A stretch of 44,836 nucleotides of DNA from an uncultured Clostridia bacterium. Its GTDB lineage: Bacteria > Bacillota > Clostridia > Oscillospirales > Ruminococcaceae. Under the pieces are notes generated by a model. That model saw only the letters and a list, made by a program, of their open reading frames with translations, was not told the DNA's origin and ran no database searches. The stretch covers positions 1-44,836 of the forward strand of contig CANRLU010000006.1 in NCBI GenBank assembly GCA_947631535.1, written 5' to 3'. Shown in pieces: positions 1-11,046 of the stretch (position 1 is its first letter; the number at the start of each line of letters is the position of its first letter). The translations under genes and the position numbers were made by a program.

Positions 1-632
1 GAACGGTCCATAAATGCGCCCGGGTCGCCTTCGTCGGCGTTGCAGCAGACGTATTTCTGGTCGGCGTCGGGAACGAGGTTGCGGGCCATAGACCATTTTC
101 TGCCGGTCGGGAAGCCTGCGCCTCCGCGTCCGCGAAGACCGGATTTGAGCACTACGTCGATGACCTCTTCAGGGGTCATTTCGGTGAGGACTTTGCCGAG
201 AGCGGCATAGCCGTCCATAGCTATGTATTCGTCGATGTTTTCGGGGTTGATAACGCCGCAGTTGCGGAGCGCTACGCGGTGCTGCGCCTTATAGAAGGCG
301 GTGTCGGAAAGGGAGACGTCGGCAACGTTTTCTACCTTTTCCTCGCCGGTGTCGGCATAAACGAGGCGTTCTACAACGCGCCCCTTGAGAAGATGCTCGG
401 TTACTATCTCGGGGACGTCGTCGGGAGTTACTCTCGAATAAAACGTGCCGTCGGGATAGATGATGACTACGGGGCCTAACGCGCAGAGACCGAAGCAGCC
501 GGTCTGCACAAGTTTTACCTCCTCCGAAAGTCCGGCGATCTCTATCTGCTCGTTGAAAGCCTTCTGGATCGCCTTGGAGCCGGACGAGGTACAGCCGGTA
601 CCGCCGCATATCAGCACTTGTGAACGAATCAT
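1..632 (-). CDS. hndC: NADH-binding (NuoF-like) subunit of NAD(P)-dependent [FeFe]-hydrogenase, HndC/HydB-type (partial, runs off the left edge)
   Basis: Reading the minus strand from ATG at 632: [30 protein letters not shown]...[52 protein letters not shown]...; N-terminal thioredoxin-like [2Fe-2S] domain followed by the start of the NuoF fold; downstream of hndB-like gene. Confidence 0.85.
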   Translation of the reverse strand, partial: MIRSQVLICGGTGCTSSGSKAIQKAFNEQIEIAGLSEEVKLVQTGCFGLCALGPVVIIYPDGTFYSRVTPDDVPEIVTEHLLKGRVVERLVYADTGEEKVENVADVSLSDTAFYKAQHRVALRNCGVINPENIDEYIAMDGYAALGKVLTEMTPEEVIDVVLKSGLRGRGGAGFPTGRKWSMARNLVPDADQKYVCCNADEGDPGAFMDR

Positions 633-662
633 ATTTTATATACCTCCTAATGATATTTTGGG

Positions 663-1031
663 TTACTGGTTGCTGCCGATGGTGTATTCCGAAACCACCG
701 AGCCGCCCTTGAGGTGCTTCTCGATGACCTCTTTTGCCTTTTCGGCGGTCATCTTTACATATGTGACCTTCTCCTTGCCCGCCTCGAAGACCTCGACAAC
801 GGGTTCGTACTGGCAGATGCCGATGCAGCCCGTCTGGGTGACGGTGACCTTGTCGGAAAGGCCCTCGTTGGCCACTCCCTCGACGAACGCCGAGAGGACC
901 GGACGCGCGCCCGCCGCGATGCCGCAGGTCGCCATTCCGACGACTACGCGGATATCGCCCTGACCTTCGCGGAGAACCACTCTGTCTTTCATCTTTTCTC
1001 TGATTGCTGCGAGTTCTGCTAATGATTTCAT
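663..1031 (-). CDS. hndB: (2Fe-2S) thioredoxin-like ferredoxin subunit, HndB-type
   Basis: MKSLAELAAIREKMKDRVVLREGQGDIRVVVGMATCGIAAGARPVLSAFVEG...VTQTGCIGICQYEPVVEV; Cys pattern of thioredoxin-like [2Fe-2S] ferredoxins; RBS-like sequence upstream. Confidence 0.85.
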   Translation of the reverse strand: MKSLAELAAIREKMKDRVVLREGQGDIRVVVGMATCGIAAGARPVLSAFVEGVANEGLSDKVTVTQTGCIGICQYEPVVEVFEAGKEKVTYVKMTAEKAKEVIEKHLKGGSVVSEYTIGSNQ

Positions 1032-1083
1032 AAAACTCTATCCTTTCTGCGAAATTTATAGTGAATTTAAATTGCAAACGAAT

Positions 1084-1638
1084 TTATTCCTCACCGTTAT
1101 ACTGCCCGTTAAGGTAGCCGGTTATCCACACGAGGACCTCGGCATTGTCGAGCGGGACGTCTTCGCCCAAAACTTCGCGGAGCTCTTTGGTGTCGAGCTT
1201 CACGTCAAATTCCGGCGAGGTGTGCGTGAAGAGAAAATCTATATCGGGGTTGCCCTGAATAAGCGTTACCACCGACGAGCATATGTCCCCGAGAGGGGTC
1301 ATATCAATGTGGTTTTTATAGAACAGCGCGCGGGTAACGGTCCCGTGGTCGTCGGGCGAAAGCTCCTCGGCCTTAGACTCTATCGACATATTGCCGCCGG
1401 TCTGCTCGGCTTCGAGCTTTAAAAGCGGCAGCCCCAGCCCGACGGGGCGGGTAGTCCTTGTGGTGCAAAAAGGGTCGGTAACGTTTTTGAGGAACTCCGG
1501 AGTCATTCCGCAGCCGTCGTCCGAGATCTTAAGCTCAAGGGTCTCGTCGGTCTCGGTTATCGAAATGACGACGTTCTTCGCGCCCGCTTTTACGGAATTT
1601 TTGGCTATATCCAGAACGTTGAGCGAAAGCTCTTTCAA
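1084..1638 (-). CDS. ATP-binding (HATPase_c) protein without an obvious histidine phosphoacceptor domain
   Basis: N box NVLDIAKNSVKAGAKNV, G1 ISDDGCGMTPEFL, G2-like GLGLPLLK; only 184 aa. Confidence 0.8.
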   Translation of the reverse strand: MKELSLNVLDIAKNSVKAGAKNVVISITETDETLELKISDDGCGMTPEFLKNVTDPFCTTRTTRPVGLGLPLLKLEAEQTGGNMSIESKAEELSPDDHGTVTRALFYKNHIDMTPLGDICSSVVTLIQGNPDIDFLFTHTSPEFDVKLDTKELREVLGEDVPLDNAEVLVWITGYLNGQYNGEE

Positions 1639-1644
1639 AGCGGC

Positions 1645-2379
1645 TCACTCCCCTCTCAGTTTTTCAAAGAGCCTCTTTCTCACGAGCGCCGATGAATAGG
1701 GCTCGTCGTCGAGGTCAAAATAAGCGTCGGCATCGCGGATATCCCAGAGGTAATGCGCGTCGGAGCTTATAACTATCTGCTTATCCTTTAAAATCGGGTA
1801 TTTTTCGAGGTGCGGGGTTATCTTTTCCTTGTCGTGGAGCTCGGCGCAGGTGAACTTCGGATATTCCGGAAAAGTTCCGAGAACGGCAATGATTCCGTTC
1901 GCCTGGCGGTCGATATGTGCGGGGTAGCATATGCCCCCGTATTTTTTTACGACATCCGGCGCCTCGTCAACGGTTATCTCGGTCGCGTTGGGGAGCATAA
2001 ACTCATCGGTCCCGATAACGTTCTCTTCGTCGTCCATAATAAGTTGGTCTCCGAAGATATCTACCCTGTTGGGTATCCTTATCCTCCGCGAATCGACCTC
2101 TTCGCCGAATTCGAGGGCTTTTTCGAGCTCTTCAAACAGGCATACGACGTGAATGTCCTCGGCGGTGGTGAGCTCCATTCCCGCAACCGGTATAACTCCG
2201 TAGCGCTTGCAGGCCTTGAAAAAGGCGGGACAGTTTTTGACGGCGTTGTGGTCGGTAAGAGCCATTATCTGTATCCCCGCCAGCGTTGCCGTTCCCGCGA
2301 TGTTGGCGGGGGTCATATCGTTGTCGGCGCAGGGGGAGAGGCAGGAATGGATATGCAGATCGTAGTAATATCTGCTCAT
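1645..2379 (-). CDS. PHP-domain phosphoesterase
   Basis: YDLHIHSCLSPCADNDMTP...ALTDHNAVKN...ICYPAHIDRQANG...VISSDAHYL: PHP metal-binding motifs. Confidence 0.85.
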   Translation of the reverse strand: MSRYYYDLHIHSCLSPCADNDMTPANIAGTATLAGIQIMALTDHNAVKNCPAFFKACKRYGVIPVAGMELTTAEDIHVVCLFEELEKALEFGEEVDSRRIRIPNRVDIFGDQLIMDDEENVIGTDEFMLPNATEITVDEAPDVVKKYGGICYPAHIDRQANGIIAVLGTFPEYPKFTCAELHDKEKITPHLEKYPILKDKQIVISSDAHYLWDIRDADAYFDLDDEPYSSALVRKRLFEKLRGE

Positions 2380-2702
2380 ACGAGACCGGCTATCGCTTTT
2401 GCCGCCTCAAAGGTGGGCACCGGCGCCGAAACAATGTTCACGCCCCGCTGCTCGGCGGTGCTGATGACGTTTTCTTCGAGCGCAACGTTCTCCGAGAGGA
2501 TAATAACCGCGGTGTCGCAAAGGGTCGCGACGGCGACGATGTTTATATTCGACATTATCGTTATCCACGCCTGACCCGAAGAAGCTCTGCCCATCACCCA
2601 GCTTAAAAGGTCGCCGCAGTAGCAGCCCGATACCTCGCGTTCCGGCTCCGGCAGACACACGGCCGCAAATCCGGTCTTCTCGCAAAGCTCTTTTACGGTC
2701 AT
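2376..2702 (-). CDS. DRTGG-domain-like small protein
   Basis: MTVKELCEKTGFAAVCLPEPEREVSGCYCGDLLSWVMGRASSGQAWITIMSNINIVAVATLCDTAVIILSENVALEENVISTAEQRGVNIVSAPVPTFEAAKAIAGLV resembles DRTGG proteins near hydrogenases. Confidence 0.7.
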   Translation of the reverse strand: MTVKELCEKTGFAAVCLPEPEREVSGCYCGDLLSWVMGRASSGQAWITIMSNINIVAVATLCDTAVIILSENVALEENVISTAEQRGVNIVSAPVPTFEAAKAIAGLV

Positions 2703-4003
2703 ATTCCGCTCTCCTTCCGCTCAGAGGGGTCGAATTTTCTCACGGGCTCGCCGTTTTGCAGGCGGTGAGTTCTTATTATGCAGCTTTCGAGGCTGCGCTC
2801 GCCTTTGACGACGTCTTCGGCGAACGCGCGGCAGTTCGGCGCGCCGCAGGAGCCGCAGTCTATTCCGGGAAGTTCGTCTCTCAGCTTCTGAATGTCTGAC
2901 ATCATTCGCATCGACTCGCCTATCGAGCCGCCGAGGCGGTTCATCGGCTTATAGTCGGGAATGTCTTCAAAGAAGTATTCCGGCGGGATATATTTTTTGT
3001 CGTCGGTCAAGAAGTTCTGCGACACCGGCAGATAGCGCCGAAGCGTCTGGAGCCTCGCCTTTGCGATAAACGGGTTCTCGACGGTCATAACTCCGCCGAC
3101 GCAGCCGCCCGTGCAGGCGTTGAGCTCGATGAATTCGAGCTGCGGGATAGTTCCGTTCTCTATCTGGTCGAGCATCTCGACGACGTTCTCTATGCTGTCG
3201 GCCGCAAGGTATTTGTCGTTGAATATGGCGGTAGCCTCTCCGCCCGAAGCCGCCCAGCTTATGCCTATCATGCCCGAGTTTGAAACGGGCTGCGGGGTCT
3301 TGTCGCGGCTCATAAGATTGAGAAGTGAGAAGTAGATATCGCTCATCGAGACGACGAGGTCGATATTAGACTTATACTCGCCGAAGCCGTTCTTTACATA
3401 GCTGGTTTTCGCGGGGCAGGGGGAGATGAAGCATACGCCTATGTCTTCGTCCTTGAGCTCGGGGTGAGCGGCCTTGGCGCGCTTTCTCGCCTCTATCGCG
3501 GCTATCTCCATCGGCGGGAGGATAGGCAGAAGATTGTCTTTAAGATAGGGGAACCTGAGCGCTATCAGCCTCGCGATAACGGGGCAGGCCGAGCTTATGA
3601 CCGGCTTTTTTATGCCCTCGGTCTTAAGGTAAAGGCGGGTGTATTCCGAGACTATCTCCGCCGCCTGCGATACCTCATAGACGTCGTTGAAGCCCATATC
3701 CAAAAGGCCCTGCAAAACGTAATCGACGTCTTCGAGCCCCTCGAACTGGCCGTAAAGCGAAGGCGCAGGCAAAGCTATCCTCCACTTATAGTCGTAGAGG
3801 TGATCGAGCTTGTTGCAGGTAGCTATCTTTGCGTGGTGCTGACACACCCTTATGCACTCGCCGCAGTCGATGCAGCGGTCGGGGTTGATGACGGCGTGCC
3901 CGCCGTCCACTCTTATTGCCTCGGTGGGACAGCGCTTTATGCAGGTGGTGCAGCCTGTGCAGCGCGACTCGTCGAGCGATACCGAGTGTTCGTATGTATT
4001 CAT
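2699..4003 (-). CDS. Sensory-type [FeFe]-hydrogenase-like iron-sulfur protein (2x[4Fe-4S], H-cluster domain, C-terminal Cys-rich 4Fe-4S domain)
   Basis: CTGCTTCIKRCP and CIDCGECIRVC ferredoxin motifs; H-cluster-like L1 SSACP, L2 SPCPAK, L3 ELNACTGGCVGG; C-terminal GIDCGSCGAPNCRAFAEDVVKGE. Confidence 0.85.
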   Translation of the reverse strand: MNTYEHSVSLDESRCTGCTTCIKRCPTEAIRVDGGHAVINPDRCIDCGECIRVCQHHAKIATCNKLDHLYDYKWRIALPAPSLYGQFEGLEDVDYVLQGLLDMGFNDVYEVSQAAEIVSEYTRLYLKTEGIKKPVISSACPVIARLIALRFPYLKDNLLPILPPMEIAAIEARKRAKAAHPELKDEDIGVCFISPCPAKTSYVKNGFGEYKSNIDLVVSMSDIYFSLLNLMSRDKTPQPVSNSGMIGISWAASGGEATAIFNDKYLAADSIENVVEMLDQIENGTIPQLEFIELNACTGGCVGGVMTVENPFIAKARLQTLRRYLPVSQNFLTDDKKYIPPEYFFEDIPDYKPMNRLGGSIGESMRMMSDIQKLRDELPGIDCGSCGAPNCRAFAEDVVKGERSLESCIIRTHRLQNGEPVRKFDPSERKESGI

Positions 4004-4037
4004 TATTTCACCACCATACTTCAGCGGCTTTACTTTA

Positions 4038-4460
4038 TCAGAAATTTACGCACATAGTGATCTTGGTACCCTTGCCGAGTTCCGTCTCTATGTCCATTTT
4101 ATCGGTATATCTTTTCATATTGGGCAGACCCATTCCCGCGCCGAATCCGAGCGACCTTATATTGTCGGGCGCGGTGGAATAGCCCTCTTTCATTGCGAGC
4201 TCTATATTGGGTATGCCGGGGCCGTGGTCGTTGAGGATTATCTCTATCCTGTCCTCATAGACCACAACGTCGGCCTCGCCGCCGTGGGCGTGAATGACCA
4301 TATTTATCTCGCCCTCGTACATGGCTATGGATACCCTTCTTATCACATCGGCGGGTATGCCGAGCTCGCGCAGGTTCTTTTTTACCTGCACGGAAGCCTG
4401 CCCCGCAGTGGTGAAATTAGAGCCGTCAACGTTGAAATGGAATCTCAGGGATTCGCTCAT
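4038..4460 (-). CDS. RsbW-like ATP-binding / anti-sigma-factor-type kinase
   Basis: MSESLRFHFNVDGSNFTTAGQASVQVKKNLRELGIPADVIRRVSIAMYEGEINMVIHAHGGEADVVVYEDRIEIILNDHGPGIPNIELAMKEGYST...GFGAGMGLPNMKRYTDKMDI. Confidence 0.85.
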   Translation of the reverse strand: MSESLRFHFNVDGSNFTTAGQASVQVKKNLRELGIPADVIRRVSIAMYEGEINMVIHAHGGEADVVVYEDRIEIILNDHGPGIPNIELAMKEGYSTAPDNIRSLGFGAGMGLPNMKRYTDKMDIETELGKGTKITMCVNF

Positions 4461-4810
4461 GACCTCACTCCGTTTCCGACGAGCCCGCTCGTGTAGAGCA
4501 GGCCGCAGGCCTCATACATTCTCTTTTCGGTGCTCATAAGCACGATGCCGCTTTCGCGCGCAAGCTCGATCATATCGGGCGTGGGCTTTTTGGAGCGCAC
4601 GAACACTATGCACACCATATCCATCATCTCCGCGGTGCGTATCACCTGAGAGTTGACGAGCCCCGTCAAAAGCACCGCCTGGTCTTTTACGTAGGCCAGA
4701 ACGTCGCTCATCATATCGCTGCCGCAGGCGGAAAAAACGTCGTGCTCAAGATTTTCGTCGCCGCAGATAACATTTGCGTCCAAAAGGGAACGGATCGCTG
4801 AGATTTTCAT
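4457..4810 (-). CDS. DRTGG-domain protein
   Basis: MKISAIRSLLDANVICGDENLEHDVFSACGSDMMSDVLAYVKDQAVLLTGLVNSQVIRTAEMMDMVCIVFVRSKKPTPDMIELARESGIVLMSTEKRMYEACGLLYTSGL. Confidence 0.75.
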   Translation of the reverse strand: MKISAIRSLLDANVICGDENLEHDVFSACGSDMMSDVLAYVKDQAVLLTGLVNSQVIRTAEMMDMVCIVFVRSKKPTPDMIELARESGIVLMSTEKRMYEACGLLYTSGLVGNGVRS

Positions 4811-4846
4811 AAGGCTCTCCCCTTTAATATAAATGTCGCGCCGTTA

Positions 4847-5350
4847 TCAGGCGTATTTTGCCAAAATGGTGTCTACGTCGTTTGCGGTAAGTCTTCCGTA
4901 AACGTCTTCTCCCACGGTCATAACGGGGGCAAGTCCGCAGGCGCCGATGCAGCGGCAGGCTTCGAGCGAGAATTTACCGTCGGGAGTGCACTCGCCGGGG
5001 CCTATCTTGAGGACTTCGGTGAGCCTGTCAAGAATCTGCTGCGAGCCCTTTACATAGCAGGCGGTGCCGAGGCAGACCGAGATCTGATGATCGCCCTTGG
5101 GCGAGAGAGCAAACTGCGCATAGAAGGTGGCGATGCCGTAAACTTCCTCTACCGAAACGCCCATGCCCTCGGCTATCATCGACTGTACTTCAAGAGGGAG
5201 GTAGCCGTAAATCTCCTGAGCGTCCTGCATAACCTGCATAAGAGAGCCCTCTACATGCTTCTTTTCGTTGATTATCGCCTTGAGTTTTGCCTCCTGTTCG
5301 GGTGTGCCGCGGAAGGGAACTGTGCTTGCGCGTTTTTTCATGGTATCCAT
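4847..5350 (-). CDS. hndA: NuoE-like [2Fe-2S] subunit of NAD(P)-dependent hydrogenase (HndA/HydC-type)
   Basis: LMQVMQDAQEIYGYLPLEVQSMIAEGMGVSVEEVYGIATFYAQFALSPKGDHQISVCLGTACYVKGSQQIL...FSLEACRCIGACGLAPVMTV. Confidence 0.9.
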   Translation of the reverse strand: MDTMKKRASTVPFRGTPEQEAKLKAIINEKKHVEGSLMQVMQDAQEIYGYLPLEVQSMIAEGMGVSVEEVYGIATFYAQFALSPKGDHQISVCLGTACYVKGSQQILDRLTEVLKIGPGECTPDGKFSLEACRCIGACGLAPVMTVGEDVYGRLTANDVDTILAKYA

Positions 5351-5399
5351 CCTTTCAAATATTTAAAAATGTCGTACTTTGCGGTATACATACAATAGG

Positions 5400-5428
5400 A
5401 GTATAGCATATTGCCGCGAGAATATCAA
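5400..5428 (-). promoter_or_regulatory. Putative sigma-A promoter of the hnd operon
   Basis: Minus strand TTGATA - 17 nt - TATACT upstream of hndA (plus strand AGTATA at 5400-5405 and TATCAA at 5423-5428). Confidence 0.6.
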
Positions 5429-5438
5429 GAGCAAAAAC

Positions 5439-5502
5439 AAAAAAAGCGGGGGCTAACCGCCGGAAATTTCACGCAAAAATGAAATTTTTTGCACGGTCAG
5501 CC
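5439..5502 (-). terminator. Composite hairpin plus T-tract, probable nth terminator
   Basis: Outer arms GGCTAACCG (5451-5459)/CGGTCAGCC (5494-5502), inner AAATTTCA/TGAAATTT; read on the minus strand it is followed by a run of 7 T. Confidence 0.6.
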
Positions 5503-5512
5503 GCCGAAAAGA

Positions 5513-6151
5513 CTATTTTTTGTGTTCGCAGAGGTCATAAAGCGGGCAGCCCTCGCATTTCGGCTTTCTTGCCGAGCAGGTGTCTCTGCCGAAATTTACC
5601 AGCCTGTGGCAGAAATCCGAAGCTCTGTCCATCGGCAGGACTTCTCTTAACTGCTTCTCGACCTTTGCGGGGTCGGTCCCCTCCGAGAGGCCGAGGCGGC
5701 CGCAGATCCTTATACAGTGGGTGTCGGTGACGACGGCGGGCTGCTTATATACGTCGCCGAGAATGAGGTTGGCGGTCTTTCTGCCGACGCCGGGGAGCGA
5801 AAGCAGGTCCTCCATATTGTCGGGAACTTTGCCGCCGAAGTCGGAAATAAGCTTCTGCGAGAGCTCGATTATGCTCTTGGCCTTTGTGTGGAAAAGTCCG
5901 CAGGGCTTTACTATCCGCTCAACCTCCGAGAGCTCGGCCGAGGCGAAGCTCTCAAGCGTCGGGAACGCCGCGAAGAGCTCTTTTGTGACTATATTCACGC
6001 GGGCGTCGGTGCACTGCGCCGAGAGGCGGACCGAGATGAGAAGTTCGTAGGGCTTTTCGTATACGAGCGAGCACTGCGCCTCGGGGTAGACCTCTTCGAG
6101 GCGGCTCACTATCCGCTCTGCGCGGGATCTAAGGTCGGTTTTTTCAGACAT
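5513..6151 (-). CDS. nth: Endonuclease III
   Basis: HhH motif LPGVGRKTANLILGD, VDTHCIRI-like VTDTHCIRICGRLGL, C-terminal 4Fe-4S C-x6-C-x2-C-x5-C (CSARKPKCEGCPLYDLC). Confidence 0.95.
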   Translation of the reverse strand: MSEKTDLRSRAERIVSRLEEVYPEAQCSLVYEKPYELLISVRLSAQCTDARVNIVTKELFAAFPTLESFASAELSEVERIVKPCGLFHTKAKSIIELSQKLISDFGGKVPDNMEDLLSLPGVGRKTANLILGDVYKQPAVVTDTHCIRICGRLGLSEGTDPAKVEKQLREVLPMDRASDFCHRLVNFGRDTCSARKPKCEGCPLYDLCEHKK

Positions 6152-6393
6152 AACGCTCCTCCTGACGAATTTTGTCGCTTATACTATAGCAGATTTGATT
6201 TAAAAATGCAAGAAGGAGTGAGAGAGGAAATGTCAAATTGAGCGGAAAACTAAAAGTTTTCGGTTGAGACTGTTATAAGAGACTTTCCGCCTGACGGGGG
6301 AGTTTTCGGCGGAGGCCGAGGTTTTTGCTTCCACACCCCCTGCCCCCTCTCCCTCATAGAGGAAGAGGGCAAGCGACGCTCCAACTGTGTTGC

Positions 6394-6741
6394 CTTCCCC
6401 TGCTAAACTCTGCCAAGCGGGGGCCGCTCCTTTGCCTTGGGCGGCAAAAGTCGGCGCACTCTTTCGGGTCGAGAGCGAAGCGAACGACAAATGCGGCGTG
6501 ACTATGATACCTCCCCTGCTAAACTCTGCCAAGCGGGAACCGCTCATTTGCCTTGGGCGGCAAAAGTCGGCGCACTCTTTCGGGTCGAGAGCGAAGCGAA
6601 CGACAGATGCGGCGTGACTATGACACCTCCCCTGCTAAACTCTGCCAAGCGGGAACCGCTCATTTGCCTTGGGCGGCAAAAGTCGGCGCACTCTTTCGGG
6701 GCGAGAGCGAAGCGAACGACAGATGCGGCGTGACTATGATA
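6394..6741. repeat. Three contiguous copies of a 116-bp tandem repeat
   Basis: Units 6394-6509, 6510-6625, 6626-6741; each contains CCCCTGCTAAACTCTGCCAAGCGGG...TTTGCCTTGGGCGGCAAAAGTCGGCGCACTCTTTCGGG...GCGGCGTGACTATGA; units 2 and 3 nearly identical. Confidence 0.95.
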
Positions 6742-6776
6742 CCTTTTTTCGACGCCGCATTGGCGCCGCATTATTG

Positions 6777-6805
6777 TTGACAAAAGGCAGAAAATAGGAT
6801 ATACT
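6777..6805 (+). promoter_or_regulatory. Putative sigma-A promoter of secA
   Basis: TTGACA (6777-6782) - 17 nt - TATACT (6800-6805). Confidence 0.7.
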
Positions 6806-6861
6806 ATATCTAACTGTATATCCGTGCTTTCGGACGGAACAAATTTAAAGGAGAGTTCTCA

Positions 6862-9594
<2,733 letters not shown>

Positions 9595-9629
9595 CCGCAG
9601 CTGTAAAGGTGCCCCGATGAGGCGGAGCC

Positions 9630-9746
9630 CCCTCCGGCGGCTTCGCCGCCGGAGGGCCGCGGGGCTTGGCCCCGCGGCCGCCTGAAGCCCGCAGGGCCTC
9701 AGGGCGGGCTCCGCCCGGACGCAGGCGCCCGCATAAAGCGCCTGCG
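9630..9746. repeat. Array of five consecutive GC-rich hairpins (array A)
   Basis: CCCTCCGGCGGC-TTC-GCCGCCGGAGGG (about 9630-9656), CCGCGGGGC-TTG-GCCCCGCGG (9657-9677), CCTGAAGCCC-GCA-GGGCCTCAGG (9681-9703, one mismatch), CGGGC-TCC-GCCCG (9705-9717), CGCAGGCGC-loop-GCGCCTGCG (9720-9746). Confidence 0.9.
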
Positions 9747-9792
9747 AAAAACGCACGAACGCTTGAAAGCATATATAGAGAGGAGCAGAATT

Positions 9793-11019
9793 ATGAGATT
9801 CAGTACGGCTTTTCGCTCGGCGGACATACTCCTGCCGAAATGTGAGGATATGTCAAAGTGGTCGGTGGTCGCGTGCGACCAGTATACCTCCCAGCCGGAG
9901 TATTGGGAAAAGGTCAATGAATACGTCGGCGGCGCACCGTCGTCGCTGCGGCTCGTCCTGCCCGAGGTCTATCTCGGCCGAGAGGATACCCCGTCAAGGA
10001 TAAAGGAGATAAACGCAAATATCCGCGAATACCTCTCAAACGGGCTGTTCGAGGAGTATAAAGACTCGATGATATACGTTGAGCGCACCCAGTCCGACGG
10101 AAAAGTGAGGCGCGGACTTGTCGGCGCCATAGACCTCGAGCGGTACGATTACCGCCCCGGGAGCAGCTCGCAGGTGAGGGCCACCGAGGCCACCGTCGAG
10201 GAGCGCATACCTCCCCGCCTCGAGATAAGAAAGGACGCCGAGCTCGAACTGCCCCACATTATGATACTTATAGACGACCCCGGTTTCACCGTCATCGAGC
10301 CGCTCGCAAAGAGGCAGCTGAAAAAGCTCTACGACTTCCGCCTTATGGCCGGAGGCGGGAGCATAGCAGGCTATCTTGTTGACGGCGAAGGCATTGCCGA
10401 AGTTGACCGCGCGCTCGGGAGACTCGCAGAAAAAAGCCCGCTTCTCTTCGCGATGGGCGACGGCAATCACTCCCTCGCCACCGCAAAGGAACATTATGAA
10501 AGGTTAAAGAGAGAGCACCCGGGTGAGGACATGTCCGACCATCCTGCGAGGTACGCCCTCTGTGAAATAGTCGATCTTCACAGCGAGGCCCTCGAATTTG
10601 AGGCGATACACCGCCTCGTAAAGGTAGACGACCCCTATAAATTCGTGCTCGAAATGTCTATGGCCCTCGGGCTCACCGGCGTGCCATGTCCGCAGAAAGT
10701 CAGGATATACCGCAATTACTCCGTCCGCGAGCTCTGCATAGGCAGCCCGTCGTCGGGGCTCGCCGTCGGGAGCGTTCAGAACTTCCTCGACCAATACCTC
10801 AAGGAAAACGGCGGAAGCATAGATTACATACACGGGGCCGACGTTCTGCGGCGGCTTTCCGAGGAAGACGCCGCCATAGGTATAGAATTTCTTCCGATCA
10901 AAAAGGAAGAGCTCTTCCCCGCCGTGGAAAGCGGAGGTTCGCTGCCCCGCAAGACCTTCTCGATGGGCAGCGCACAGGATAAAAGATATTACTTAGAGGC
11001 AAGAAAGATAGTAAAATAA
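9793..11019 (+). CDS. DUF1015 family protein
   Basis: RFSTAFRSADILLPKCEDMSKWSVVACDQYTSQPEYWEKV...RGLVGAIDLERYDY...FAMGDGNHSLATAKEHYE; start placed at internal ATG 9793 after GAGAGGAG rather than 9763. Confidence 0.85.
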   Translation: MRFSTAFRSADILLPKCEDMSKWSVVACDQYTSQPEYWEKVNEYVGGAPSSLRLVLPEVYLGREDTPSRIKEINANIREYLSNGLFEEYKDSMIYVERTQSDGKVRRGLVGAIDLERYDYRPGSSSQVRATEATVEERIPPRLEIRKDAELELPHIMILIDDPGFTVIEPLAKRQLKKLYDFRLMAGGGSIAGYLVDGEGIAEVDRALGRLAEKSPLLFAMGDGNHSLATAKEHYERLKREHPGEDMSDHPARYALCEIVDLHSEALEFEAIHRLVKVDDPYKFVLEMSMALGLTGVPCPQKVRIYRNYSVRELCIGSPSSGLAVGSVQNFLDQYLKENGGSIDYIHGADVLRRLSEEDAAIGIEFLPIKKEELFPAVESGGSLPRKTFSMGSAQDKRYYLEARKIVK

Positions 11020-11046
11020 CGTTGCGTATAAGAAAAGAGGTCAAAA

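Noticed and set aside
4847-5350. Complex I (nuo) operon interpretation of the NuoE/NuoF-like genes
   Set aside because: No membrane subunits in the window; HndB-type ferredoxin, HydS-like and DRTGG/PHP neighbours fit an NAD(P)-linked [FeFe]-hydrogenase better.
6394-6741. Possible CRISPR array
   Set aside because: Contiguous 116-bp near-identical units without unique spacers; no cas genes in the window.
6387-6780. Small ORFs across the 116-bp repeats (MLPSPAKLCQAG..., MGGKSRRTLSGRERSERQ...)
   Set aside because: Unit length is not divisible by 3, so the frame changes with each unit; not a coding repeat.
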